From Ignavibacteria bacterium (GTDB lineage Bacteria > Bacteroidota > Ignavibacteria > Tepidaquicellales > Tepidaquicellaceae), in NCBI GenBank assembly GCA_016710985.1, contig JADJTX010000058.1:1-64000 (forward strand): a DNA stretch of 64,000 nucleotides, written 5' to 3'. The notes beneath the pieces were generated by a model that did not search any database, was not told the DNA's origin, and saw only the letters and a list, made by a program, of their open reading frames with translations. The position numbers were made by a program, and so were the translations under genes. This document shows, piece by piece, positions 10,409 to 23,201 of this stretch. The first letter of the stretch is position 1. The number at the start of each line of letters is the position of its first letter.

Positions 10409-10732
10409 ATGAATACTTACTATGATTACATTCTAGCCAGCGGGAAAAACGGGACTTTATATAATGGTGTAACTAACAATCTGATTAAACGTGTAGCTCA
10501 GCATAAAAGAAAAGAAGTGAAGGGATTTGCGGAGAAATACGAAGTAAACAAGCTTGTATGGTATGAGCAAACCAATGATATAAGTATTGCCATTAAAAGA
10601 GAGAAACAAATCAAAAAATGGAACAGGAAATGGAAGATCAGATTGATTGAAAAGGAAAATCCTGAATGGAATGATTTGTTTTTTGAAATCGGAGGAACGG
10701 AAGATATGCTTGATCCTAATTTTTTAATATGA
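10409..10732 (+). CDS. GIY-YIG domain nuclease (UvrC N-terminal-like), small
   Basis: Encodes about 107 residues from ATG 10409 (MNTYYDYILASGKNGTLYN). The open frame extends upstream to 10277 but that part is repeat-derived, so the internal ATG just before the YYDYI strand is chosen. GIY-YIG features: Y-Y-x-Y-I strand, GTLYNGVTNNLIKRV (the usual LYIG reads LYNG), a conserved Arg in KRV, HK and the late REKQIKKW helix with the metal-binding Glu. These short proteins belong to the UPF0213/YhbQ-like group of structure-specific nucleases; their cellular role is uncertain. The gene is exactly enclosed by a perfect inverted repeat of 36 bp, and it interrupts an otherwise eCIS-related block between the ATPase and the CHAP hydrolase. 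That suggests it arrived as a unit with its repeats. Confidence 0.8.
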   Translation: MNTYYDYILASGKNGTLYNGVTNNLIKRVAQHKRKEVKGFAEKYEVNKLVWYEQTNDISIAIKREKQIKKWNRKWKIRLIEKENPEWNDLFFEIGGTEDMLDPNFLI

Positions 10733-10742
10733 GAACGTTTTA

Positions 10743-10778
10743 TGATTGGATTCCCGCCAAAAGCACGCGGGAATGACA
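10743..10778 (-). repeat. Right arm of 36-bp inverted repeat around GIY-YIG gene
   Basis: Perfect reverse complement of 10351-10386, starting 11 bases after the GIY-YIG stop codon. It contains the same GCGGGAAT hairpin and could also act as a terminator stem, although no T-run follows. Confidence 0.85.
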
Positions 10779-10888
10779 GCCATTGGTTTTGTTGTAAGCA
10801 GAATACTTTGAATGAATTAACAAAAAGCTAAGATAATGGTTTTCTAATATTAAATATATTTTTTCCAATAACTTAAACTAAAAAAAAC

Positions 10889-11643
10889 ATGAACTATCCT
10901 AATCGTGTAATCAAAAAGGTGAAAGCAACAAAGCAATCGTAAAAGCTGTTCAGCAAAAACTCAATGATGCCGGCTGCGGACCGATTGATGTTGATGGTGA
11001 TTTCGGTCCGAATACTTTCAGCGCGGTAAAATTATTTCAGTCAAGCCGCAGGGATCAGAATGGAAATCCTCTTGAGATAGACGGAAAAATTGGTTCCATT
11101 ACCTGGGCAGTATTGTTCGGACAGAAAACTATCACAATCACCGCAGAGGCTGCCAATGAATTTTTAAAAGAAGCGCTTAAAGTTGCAAAGACACAGATTG
11201 GTGTTATGGAGAAACCATTGGGAAGCAACAGCGGTCCTGAAGTTAATAAATATCTTGCAAGTGTAGGTTTAGGACCCGGACAATTCTGGTGTATGGCGTT
11301 CGTGTATTATTGCTTTAATACAGCAGCTAAAAATCTGGGACGTAATAATCCTTTAGTAAAGACAGGTCATTGCATGACTCACTGGAATAGTTCAACAGCC
11401 AAAAAAATCCTAGCAGAAAATGCAGTAAACAATCCTTCATTAGTCAAGCCCGGACAGATTTTTATCATCAACACCGGCGGAAGTGCGGGTCATACGGGTA
11501 TAGTTGAAAAACTTGAGGGAGGATTCTTACATACCATCGAAGGAAACAGCAACACCGAAGGCAGCAGGAATGGTATCGGAGTGTTCAGCTTAAACAGAAG
11601 GAAAGTGACAAAGATAAACAGGGGATTTTTGGAGTACAAATAA
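10889..11643 (+). CDS. Peptidoglycan hydrolase: PG_binding_1 plus CHAP amidase domain (one frameshift)
   Basis: ATG 10889 begins MNYPNRVIKK; a run of five A at 10914-10918, where six are needed, throws the frame. With it restored the protein continues GESNKAIVKAVQQKLNDAG, a PG_binding_1 domain (FGPNTFSAVKLFQ) to about residue 75. The uninterrupted frame from 11113 to 11643 carries the CHAP domain: catalytic Cys in FWCMAFVYYC and catalytic His in SAGHTGIVE, then HTIEGNSN. CHAP enzymes cleave peptidoglycan amide or peptide bonds. There is no signal peptide. It lies downstream of the eCIS ATPase, so it may be a particle-borne lysin. It may also be an independent lysin. A string of ATGAA-type short repeats starts right after the stop. 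Confidence 0.75.
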
Positions 11644-11649
11644 CAAAAA

Positions 11650-11728
11650 ACAATGAGCAATGAGCAATGAATAATGAACAATGAATAATGAATAATGAAT
11701 AATGAATAATGAACAATGAACAAACTAT
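11650..11728. repeat. Short tandem repeat (AATGAACAATGAATA words)
   Basis: Irregular 7-8-base units of the type AATGAAT, AATGAGC and AATGAAC follow the CHAP gene stop codon by only a few bases. No coding or structural role is visible. Confidence 0.8.
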
Positions 11729-11755
11729 GCGGGAATGAGGAACCTAATGTCCTGC

Positions 11756-12155
11756 GTCTCCCCATCTGGATTTTGAAGACTGTAGACATTTATAGGGAGG
11801 ACTCAGCGGGTGATGGAGTGATTTGAACGGTGCTTTCTCGCTGAGTCCCCGCATTGAATTTACTTAGTCGTCCCCTTGAGTCTCTCCCCATCTGTATTTT
11901 GAAGACTGCCTACATTTATTGGGAGGACTCAGCGGGAGATGCGGGAGATTAAACGATACTCTCCCGCTGAGTCCCCGCATTGAATTTACTTAGTCGTCTC
12001 CGCTGAGTTTCTCCCCATTTGTCTTTTGAAGATTGTACACATTACTGTCGTCTCCGCAGAGTCACTCCCTTTCTGCATTTCAATGACCCTGATATTTGAC
12101 AGGGAGGACTCTGCGTTGAAGCGCCTTTATCGTAGAGTCCGCATTTAATTACCCG
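11756..12155. repeat. Tandem, imperfect ~125-bp units of the ACTCAGCGG hairpin family
   Basis: Unit 1 (11756-11879) and unit 2 (11880-12005) are strongly similar throughout: CTCCCCATCTG, TTTTGAAGACTG, ACATTTAT, GGGAGGACTCAGCGGG, a variable loop, CGCTGAGTCCCCGCATTG and TTTACTTAGTCG. A truncated unit follows at 12006-12060 and a diverged one at 12061-12155. In each full unit GACTCAGCG and CGCTGAGTC form a hairpin around a variable loop of about 35-40 bases. Related single copies occur at about 14790, 42400-42480, 46889 and 63245. Confidence 0.8.
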
Positions 12156-12224
12156 GTCTTGCAAATTAGCAGGCGGAAAATGACTATGCGGGGACGAGAA
12201 ACCCCTCCCCCTACCCCTCATCTT

Positions 12225-12760
12225 TCCGGATATGTCATATATATCCCGTAAAAAATCTAAGACGTTTTGTTTATTTTCCTTTGCTTCTTCATTAGAAGGG
12301 TCCGCTTTTAGTGCTCCTTCCCAGAATTTCAGAGCCTCTGCAAATTCCATTTTCAAAAGTTTTATTACACCAATTCTAACGAGGCAATCAGAGTATTGCT
12401 TAGCTTCCAGCTGAATTGGAGAACTGAGCGCGCGGTTGTAGAATCCAAGAGCTGAGTCTATCGGGTTTAATTGATCATAAGCGAAGCCGAGATAAAAATG
12501 TACTTCAGAAAATTCCGGAAATCTTTTTACTGTTTCGTTTAGAATTTTTAACGCAGCTTTTATTCTATTATTTTTGATTTATGCTAAGGAAACTGCGGTA
12601 TGCACGAAGGGCAATTCAACATGATCTTTCATATATTTTTTGCCTTCCTTAATTACAGTTTAAAAGTCACCCTTATTTAACAATTTATCAAGCGTTATGA
12701 TCCTTCTTTTACAACTTCAAATTCCGGAGAATTCTGAAATATTTGTTTTTATTTTTCAAG
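12225..12760 (-). pseudogene. Tetratricopeptide-repeat protein remnant
   Basis: Read on the minus strand the segment encodes consecutive TPR-like helices: AALKILNETVKRFPEFSEV, HFYLGFAYDQLNPIDSALGF, then RIGVIKLLKMEFAEALKFW and EGALKADPSNEEAKENKQNV. The spacing of about 34 residues and the A-x-x-x-Y/F-x-x-A-L-x-x-x-P pattern identify TPRs. Upstream, near 12585-12660, the frame is broken by a TAA and an indel. Downstream the C-terminus ends in the hairpin-repeat region. No start codon or function can be assigned; it looks like a decayed scaffold or regulatory protein. It may belong to the same decayed block as the plus-strand fragment at 14338. Confidence 0.6.
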
Positions 12761-12830
12761 TTTGGGGTAGGTTAGTTGTGTTTTAAAATATGTACAAAAT
12801 AATTTTATTCATTAATCCATAAAAACAAAA

Positions 12831-12856
12831 AACCCCGCACAGAAATCATACGGGGT
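12831..12856 (-). terminator. Intrinsic terminator, minus strand
   Basis: On the minus strand ACCCCGTATG, a loop, then GCGGGGTTTTTTG gives a G/C-rich stem followed by a T-run. It lies about 120 bases downstream of the DUF2188 remnant. A second small hairpin (GCCGGCTTTTGCCGGC at about 12891-12906) lies between them. Confidence 0.7.
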
Positions 12857-12977
12857 CAATTGAAGGAGGAACAAATATGAAAGAACATCCGCCGGCTTTT
12901 GCCGGCTGATATAAACATAACTATTTATTTCCCTATACGATGTAAATAATTGTATAGGTTCTTTACAGTATGATTTT

Positions 12978-13207
12978 CTAATGCTTCATATCGCTCGCCG
13001 GAAACGGATCATTCCCGAAGCTGTCCTTGTCGCTTATCTTTCCATCGAGGTTATGAATTATCAGTTCGGATTTTTCTTTCTTCGCCATTTTTCTACCGAA
13101 CTCAATTGCCTCACTTTTAGTAAGTGTTATAAAGTATTTGTCTTGCTTCCTTCTTTTTTCACGCCCCAGCCTTTAGCAGGGAATATGTGCAGATTTTTGT
13201 TTTTCAT
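12978..13207 (-). pseudogene. DUF2188 small protein, one frameshift
   Basis: From the start at 13207 the minus strand encodes MKNKNLHIFPAKGWGVKKEG and then breaks; a missing A near 13142 restores TKYFITLTKSEAIEFGRKMA, KKEKSELIIHNLDGKI, and SFGNDPFPASDMKH to the stop at 12978. The order H-x-x-P-x-x-GW-x-VK-x-EG, T-K-x-EA, L-x-IH-x-x-DG-x-I and S-x-G-x-DP-x-P is the DUF2188 pattern (YdaT-like, about 75 residues, function unknown). The break is a single homopolymer base, so the gene could be intact in the organism. A terminator lies downstream on the same strand. Confidence 0.7.
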
Positions 13208-13220
13208 TTTATTGTGTTTT

Positions 13221-13349
13221 TTAAATTGCTGTAACCTCAGCCGGATCTAATGCTAATGCTGTAGCTTGTGTTGTCAGCTTATTTACAAAATTTTGCTCAT
13301 AAGCATCCAGGTCACCGTCCCGTTTCGGGACATAATCTGTTTTAGGCAT
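13221..13349 (-). CDS. Small hypothetical protein, 42 residues
   Basis: Minus-strand frame MPKTDYVPKRDGDLDAYEQN, then FVNKLTTQATALALDPAEVTAI, with the stop 14 bases before the DUF2188 start. The N-terminus resembles longer proteins that start MPKT-x-Y-x-P-x-x-D-x-(D/N)-x-x, in which a Fn3-like part follows. This copy may therefore be a truncated remnant; I cannot confirm the family. The two genes are close and codirectional. Confidence 0.4.
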   Translation of the reverse strand: MPKTDYVPKRDGDLDAYEQNFVNKLTTQATALALDPAEVTAI

Positions 13350-13510
13350 TTCGATTATTTTTTTAAGTTGATAAAATATTTTTTAGGTTGTCAATCCGGC
13401 AAAGTAAAATTTAAAGTGCATTTTTTAAAAGAAATTTCATTTTTCACTGTTCCCGTCTTCCTCAGATGTATTCCTGAGAAGGACGGGAACTTACCCGAAT
13501 GGCATAGGAA

Positions 13511-13889
13511 TGCGACTGAGTAAGTCAGGAACACGACTGAATAACTCAGGAATACGACTGAGTAACACAGGAACACGACTGAGTAACACAGGAACACGAC
13601 TGAGTAACACAGGAACACGTCTGAGTAACACAGGAACACGACTAAGTAACTCAGGAATACGACTGAGTAACACAGGAACACGACTGAAGTAACTCAGGAA
13701 TACGACTGAGTAACACAGGAACACGACTGAATAACTCAGGAATACGACTGAATAACTCAGGAACGCGACTGAGCATCACAGGAATGCGACTGAACAACTC
13801 AGGAACACGTCTGAGTAGTTTAGGAATAAAACTAAGTAGGTCAGAAAAAATCCTGAATGGTGCAGAAAGACATCTGCTAAGTCCGGCAT
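13511..13889. repeat. Tandem array of a 21-bp unit, ~15 clear and 3 decayed copies
   Basis: The unit is ACACGACTGAGTAAC followed by ACAGGA. Copies 1-15 run to about 13826; copy 9 has one extra base; copies 16-18 are diverged. Variation is concentrated in CACAGG versus CTCAGG and at the start of the unit. Because 21 is a multiple of three, it leaves long open frames on both strands (TRLSNTG heptads on plus), none of which I regard as genes. No spacers, so not a CRISPR array. Confidence 0.9.
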
Positions 13890-14337
13890 TACGTCTGTGA
13901 AATTTTAATGTCAGCCTAATTGATTTAAATAAATGTAAAAGTAAACCGGACTTATCTCTAAGTTTCCCGGTTAGGTTTTTAAAGTTTAAAGGAAACATAC
14001 ATTCTCTATCAGTCTTAAAATATTCTAAGAAAGATATATATTTGAAGTTCTCCGAAATTTTTAGTTTAAGTAAATTTGTAGATCCGCACTGTGAAACTTT
14101 ATTAATGCTGAGGATATTAATTTAAAAATATTTCATGACTGATTCTATTTTCATTTTGATTTAGAGTTTGGATTTATAAATTGTGCTCCAAAAGTATTTC
14201 AATATTTTGTTGCTGAGTTTAGACAAAACTATGCAGAATATATTTTTCAGTAAAATGGTAAAATTTCAATACTGTGAAACTAAAATTTTACTGACCATCA
14301 TTTCAGCTAGATAAATAAAGCCTTAGCGGAAATTTAA
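13890..14337. other. A/T-rich stretch without a convincing gene
   Basis: About 450 bases with stops in all frames. The end may be the decayed 5' part of the fragment at 14338. No RNA gene or promoter is recognised. Confidence 0.4.
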
Positions 14338-14837
14338 CTAACTTCAAGTCAGGATATTACTAAAAAGATACTATTCAGAAAAATCTTCAGAACCGGAGCT
14401 TATGATGATGTGAAAATGAGAAAAATAATATCAGATTTTTTAAAATAGCAGATAAATATTTATTGCAGCTTGAAATAGAAAATAATGAATTGAATAATTT
14501 GCGTTTGATTACCGGTTCGAACCTGAAAAAGAGGAATGATTCAGAGTTACAAAAAGAAGTCATAGAAGAGAATCTTGATAAATTAAGAAAACAACAACCT
14601 CTTATTTATCTTAGATATTTAGCGCTCAAAATGTTTGAAAACTATGACCCCGAATATTTTCAGGAGATGATAAATTACTTTAACAAAAACAAAAAAATAT
14701 TCCACGGAGATTTATTGAAAGAGTATTGCCAATACATTGCAGCCTTTTATCACATTAAGATAAACACAGAGTATCTGGTGTTATTTCAAGACTCCTCCGG
14801 GGAAAAAACCTCACCACCCGCTGAGTCCTCCCCTTGA
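14338..14837 (+). pseudogene. Hypothetical protein fragment, frameshifted, with repeat-derived C-terminus
   Basis: An open frame (LTSSQDITKKILFRKIF, RTGAYDDVKMRKIISDFLK) is joined by one missing A near 14445 to ADKYLLQLEIENNELNNLRL, ITGSNLKKRNDSEL and on to HGDLLKEYCQYIAAFYHIKI. The protein is acidic and strongly helical, with no motif I recognise. No proper start codon is visible upstream. The last 15 or so residues (DSSGEKTSPPAESSP) are encoded by a copy of the dispersed ACTCAGCGG element, so an insertion appears to have replaced the native end. It is probably a decayed gene of the same block as the TPR remnant at 12225. Confidence 0.45.
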
Positions 14838-14882
14838 AAGAAGTCCAAACTTCAAAAGCAGATAGGGAGAGACTCAGCGGGA
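14788..14882 (-). repeat. Dispersed ACTCAGCGG hairpin element
   Basis: In reverse orientation this copy reads CGCTGAGTCTCTCCC, then CTGCTTTTGAAGTTTGGAC and GGGGAGGACTCAGCGGG, the same order as the units at 11756-12155. It overlaps the 3' end of the preceding coding fragment. Confidence 0.7.
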
Positions 14883-14916
14883 CAAAACGAATTCATATTT
14901 AGCACTCACGATTAAA

Positions 14917-15044
14917 CCATTAACGATTCACGATTACACGATTACACAATTACACGATTACACGATTACACGATTAACGATTACACGATTAACGATTACA
15001 CGATTAACGATTACACGATTAACGATTACACGATTAACGATTAC
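14917..15044. repeat. Short tandem repeat (ACACGATTAACGATT words)
   Basis: Mixed 8-base (ACACGATT) and 15-base (ACACGATTAACGATT) units. The array reaches the stop codon of the minus-strand gene that ends at 15041. Confidence 0.85.
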
Positions 15045-16249
15045 TTCTTTGAAACAATTACTTCCACCGACTGTGACGGAGCACCAAACAACGTACCGTC
15101 GGCTTTCATCATGCTGCATTGAAAATACTGCCAGCCTGTTTCCGTAGGTTTTACTTTGAATTTGAAAGTTACGAGACCGCCCGGTTCTACATTTTCAGGA
15201 AGCTGTACATAGCCGACATTCCATAAATTAATTGTTACGGCAGCCATCTTCGGATCGATCATTACTAATTGTTCATTGCCTTTGATCCAGGTTTTATTCC
15301 CTGTGTTGCTCACTGTAACTGAGATATCCTGCATTTCATTAAATGCCATTGAAGTCGGAACAGTTTGCTCTAAAAAAGAAGCATTATAAGTTTTATCGTC
15401 TGCAACACGGTTACCTCCGGTAACATTTACAGAAACGTTGTTTGTTTTCTGCCCAAAATAATTATCTCCTTTTTTCATTATCCATTGCAGATCATAAATT
15501 CCCGGAGTCATAGGTGCAGTCACATAAAATTCAACCTCTGCCGATTGACCTGGTTCTATGGAATTCGAAAAATAAACCGGTGCAGAATTCCAATCCGGAT
15601 ATGTAATGTCTGATGATTGTGTTACGGGCGCAAGCATGTATTCATTGTTTAAAGAAGACCATGCAGTGTTTCCGCTGTTCTTCATTGTCGCTACAACTTT
15701 ATATTTTTCCCCGGCGTTCATGGAAGAGGGAACGGATACATTTACGAACTCGGAATTGTTGCCGAGATATTCTGATGAAACGGTAATATTCTCACCGCCG
15801 ACATTAACAGTATTATTTGTGTACTCTCCAAAGAACTCATTATTGCTTACCATTGCCCATTTCTGACTGTATACTCCGCTGGTTTTCGGAGCAGTGATCT
15901 TAAATATCATATTAGCTTTATCTGATGGTTTTATATCATAGGGAATGTCTACTTTATTGACTCCCCAGACATCAGACTGATAATTGTTATCCGACTCATC
16001 ATACAATTTCAGATAGAAATTGTCTCCGCGAACCCATGTATTTCTGCCTGTATTAACAATTGTTATAGAGACAGTGTAATCCTGTCCGGGAGTAAGTTTA
16101 GCCGGAATATCGTAATCAATTATGTCTGAATAATTTCCCGAATATGGAACTTCGTTAGTTATTTTATAATCCTGAGCGAACACAGACAGTGAAGCATTCA
16201 TCAGTAAAAACATTACCACACCCGCAAATAGTTTATTGATATTTTTCAT
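15041..16249 (-). CDS. Exported protein with three NBR1-type Ig-like domains
   Basis: The start at 16249 (MKNINKLFAGVVMFLLMNAS) follows AAAGGA at good spacing and begins a signal peptide ending near SVFAQ; an in-frame ATG upstream is not needed. The mature protein of about 375 residues has three similar units of about 120 residues, each opening with a P-x-(S/K)-(M/L)-x-x-(G/N)-(Q/E)-x-Y-x-V block and containing NTGRNTW, NSGNTAW or NTGNKTW. They continue with W-x-x-x-x-V-x-(L/F), PG-x-x-x-x-(F/V)-x-F, and G-x-Y-x-x-(Q/W)-W. This is the pattern of NBR1 Ig-like (next-to-BRCA1 central) domains, usually found in bacterial surface or secreted proteins as non-catalytic modules. The partner or ligand is unknown. 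The stop codon is followed directly by a short tandem repeat. Confidence 0.75.
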   Translation of the reverse strand: MKNINKLFAGVVMFLLMNASLSVFAQDYKITNEVPYSGNYSDIIDYDIPAKLTPGQDYTVSITIVNTGRNTWVRGDNFYLKLYDESDNNYQSDVWGVNKVDIPYDIKPSDKANMIFKITAPKTSGVYSQKWAMVSNNEFFGEYTNNTVNVGGENITVSSEYLGNNSEFVNVSVPSSMNAGEKYKVVATMKNSGNTAWSSLNNEYMLAPVTQSSDITYPDWNSAPVYFSNSIEPGQSAEVEFYVTAPMTPGIYDLQWIMKKGDNYFGQKTNNVSVNVTGGNRVADDKTYNASFLEQTVPTSMAFNEMQDISVTVSNTGNKTWIKGNEQLVMIDPKMAAVTINLWNVGYVQLPENVEPGGLVTFKFKVKPTETGWQYFQCSMMKADGTLFGAPSQSVEVIVSKK

Positions 16250-16394
16250 TTTTAATTCCTTTCGGATTTTAATTATTAATAATTGTGGTTTATTGGTCAA
16301 AACTGTTTATAATATTTATTCTTTTAAATTGTAAGTATTTTGAGAATTTTGCGTATGTAATGTATCCTTCAAATCTTGTTCCTTTTGTTGCTTA

Positions 16395-16550
16395 TCATCT
16401 GACAAAGCGAAATACAAAAAGCATAATTGCAATTATGACAGCACCTGCAATAAAATATTTCCGGAAATTATTATTCTTTTCGACGGAGTCATCTTCCAGA
16501 ATCGTAGAGTCAAGGATTTTGGTGTTAGTTTTATTTGGATCCAGCAGCAT
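16395..16550 (-). CDS. Putative small single-pass membrane protein
   Basis: From ATG 16550 the frame encodes MLLDPNKTNTKILDSTIL, EDDSVEKNNNFRKY and a terminal hydrophobic helix FIAGAVIIAIMLFVFRFVR. The length is 51 residues: a soluble acidic N-terminus and a C-tail anchor. There is no clear ribosome-binding site; an upstream ATG at 16595 would add 15 residues. It lies upstream of the Ig-like protein gene on the same strand with about 145 bases between them. Confidence 0.4.
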   Translation of the reverse strand: MLLDPNKTNTKILDSTILEDDSVEKNNNFRKYFIAGAVIIAIMLFVFRFVR

Positions 16551-16677
16551 TCTATTTTTTAGAGTAAAATTTACGATTATACAATAGATTTTCACTTTTC
16601 ATGCCATCTAAAAGCTCAATTTACAGCTGAAAATAAGTATATTAATGCGATTAATCTGACAATTCCTGACAAAACAG

Positions 16678-16975
16678 TCATAGACGTGAAACGTCAGACG
16701 TCAAACGTGAGACGCTAGACGTGAGACGCTAGACGCTAGACGTTAGACGCTGAGACGTCATGTCTGACGTTTGACGTCTCACGTTTCACGTCTTAGAGTT
16801 TTCAAAATTGCATTTAATAGCATGGAGACTCAGAAGTTATTCTATAATAATCCCGAAGGGATGGAATTATTATAGAACAAAGCTATAAAACCCATAAACC
16901 CCGAAGGGGTGATATTATAAAGGCGTGAAAACTGAGACGCTAGACGTGAGACGTGAGACGTGAGACGCGGGAGAA
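16678..16975. repeat. GACGTGAGACG word repeats and two hairpins
   Basis: 16680-16796 and 16920-16973 consist of permuted GACGTGAGACG, GACGCTAGACG and GACGTCAAACG words. The end of the first block (GACGTTTGACGTCTCACG) is inverted relative to its start, so a long imperfect stem can form. Between the blocks lie TTCTATAATAATCCC ... GAATTATTATAGAA (about 16837-16877) and ACCCCGAAGGGGT (about 16898-16910), two compact palindromes. Confidence 0.75.
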
Positions 16976-17385
16976 AAATCTATGAAAAGAAACGGATGTA
17001 ATAATTGTTCAAATTTCGATTTGTAACATATGGACCTATGTGATTCGAATTATATTACATCAATTATAAAGGCATTGACAAAATAAATTTTAATATTTTG
17101 ATGTAAGAATATTCATCAGATCTCCTCATATAATTCAATAGGGAATTTCTTCATTTGCAAACCCTAAGCGCGAATTCCGGCATCTCATCTGCGTAAAGCC
17201 AGTCAGGATAAGGCTTTGCGCAGGGTAAGCTCTTAACATAATTTATTTTAAAAAAAATGTTTTAACCGGGAACTTATTAACAGGAAGAGACAGTTATGCT
17301 ATACAACTAACCTGATTATTAACCCTAAATAAAATACTTCAGCAATAAAAAAGTTGAAATATTTTTTCTTCACCGTCAATATTCA
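16976..17385. other. rRNA upstream region, no gene
   Basis: About 410 A/T-rich bases with no coding frame of note. It holds only the region leading to the promoter described next. Confidence 0.5.
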
Positions 17386-17416
17386 TTGACTTATCAAATA
17401 GATTTTCGTATATTTG
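17386..17416 (+). promoter_or_regulatory. Candidate rRNA promoter, Bacteroidota-type
   Basis: TTGAC (17386-17390) and TATATTTG (17409-17416) are separated by 18 bases. TAnnTTTG at -7 with a TTG box about 20 bases upstream is the known sigma consensus of Bacteroidota. The predicted leader to the mature 16S start is about 145 bases. Confidence 0.55.
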
Positions 17417-17563
17417 TAGTTCATTAAGAAAACGTTCTTTCACAAGATAACCTAAAAAAAAATAGTTGCACATAATTTTTATATAGAAAAATTTTAGTGT
17501 GCAATAATCAATGCCTGGAAACATAACCTTGTAGCTTAAGATCAAATCAAAATTATAAAAACT

Positions 17564-19085
<1,522 letters not shown>

Positions 19086-19235
19086 AAAGAGATGAAATCT
19101 GGCATAAGGATTTTTGGTTTTTAGTATTGGTTTTGCACACTATTTTATTTTTCAGTATTATGTATTTGGTATTAAGTAGTAGGTATCAGTAGATAATAAT
19201 ACTTAATACTCAATACTTAATACTCAATACCAAGC

Positions 19236-19309
<74 letters not shown>

Positions 19310-19484
19310 CGTTATTCAATTAGCAATTGATCAATTTTCAATGATCAATTGATGGTTTTAATATCAGGAAGTTAATTAAAGCAATAAAAGGGAGTTATCT
19401 AAATTTGAGATATTACTCTATACTTTTAAGAGTTATTGATTACCAATTGATCATTGATCATTGCACATTGATAATTGAAAAGAG

Positions 19485-19557
19485 GGGGTTATAGCTCAAT
19501 TGGTAGAGCACCAGCTTTGCAAGCTGGGGGTTCGGGGTTCGATTCCCCGTAACTCCA
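19485..19557 (+). tRNA. tRNA-Ala (TGC)
   Basis: A 73-base cloverleaf. Acceptor GGGGTTA pairs with TAACTCC (one G-T pair); anticodon TGC at 19518-19520 in CCAGCTTTGCAAGCTGG; T-arm GGGGTTCGATTCCCC; discriminator A. The spacer between the two tRNAs contains inverted CAATTGATCA/TGATCAATTG words, likely RNase III or processing stems. Confidence 0.97.
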
Positions 19558-19675
19558 CAAGTTTTATTCGTTCTTTCTTATTTTGAAATTTCCATAAATA
19601 ACAAAAAAACAAGTATATTGATGCATCGATCTCCCGATTTATCGGGGGACACTACCTGTATCAATAATGGATTTT

Positions 19676-22653
<2,978 letters not shown>

Positions 22654-22841
22654 TATTATTTTTATCCTTTATTGGTAAGGTAGTGAGGAGCATCAATTAT
22701 ATTTGATTCATAAGATTCGTCAGATTTGTAAGATTCATAAGATTTGTTTTAGCTTGTGTTCTTATGAATTTGAAGAATTTATGAATACTTTAAAATATTA
22801 TGAATCTTAAGAATCTTTAATCTTAACATTCAAAAAGATTT

Positions 22842-22956
22842 TCCGGTGATTAAATTCAGGGGCAACACCTCTATCCATTCCGAACAGAGTAGTTAAGGCC
22901 TGAATCACTGATGGTACTGCATGGGAAGCTGTGCGGGAGAGTAGGTTTTACCGGAT
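22842..22956 (+). rRNA. rrf: 5S ribosomal RNA
   Basis: About 115 bases. TCCGGTGAT pairs with ACCGGA at the 3' end. CATTCCGAACAGAGTAGTTAAG and GGTACTGCATGG ... GGGAGAGTAGG are diagnostic. The 23S-5S spacer (22654-22841) is made of ATAAGATTCATAAGATT-type words in both orientations. Confidence 0.95.
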
Positions 22957-22964
22957 TTATTATT

Positions 22965-22999
22965 AAAGCCGTTTCAATTAATTTTGAAGCGGCTTTTTT
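22965..22999 (+). terminator. rRNA operon terminator
   Basis: AAAGCCGTTTCAA, an AATTAATTT loop, then TTGAAGCGGCTTTTTTA. This is a strong stem with a six-T tail nine bases after 5S. Confidence 0.9.
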
Positions 23000-23201
23000 A
23001 TTTGGGATTTTTGATGCTAGATTTTAGATTTAAATTAATAATTTGCCATTTAAAAATTAACATTTATAATTGAAAGCAGTACTGTATTGGAATCTGTGAA
23101 ATGGATCTGAGTATGAAATATTAACTTAGCATTTTGTTTATCAAAATGTATTTATAAATTAAGCCTGAAGATTTGCTATACTAAGATATCATGTATTAAA
23201 T

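Noticed and set aside
12878..12910. Mini frame MKEHPPAFAG after GGAGG on the plus strand
   Set aside because: Ten codons ending in a GCCGGC hairpin. On the other strand it fits the terminator region of the DUF2188 remnant better. A leader peptide cannot be excluded but has no downstream gene.
13511..13889. CRISPR array
   Set aside because: The units are contiguous with no spacers and no cas genes are near. The same holds for 49857-50190.
13391..13998. Open frames on both strands through the 21-bp array (TRLSNTG or VFLCYSV heptad repeats)
   Set aside because: They exist only because the unit length is a multiple of three. No start signal or conserved flank; the amino-acid repeats simply mirror the DNA repeat.
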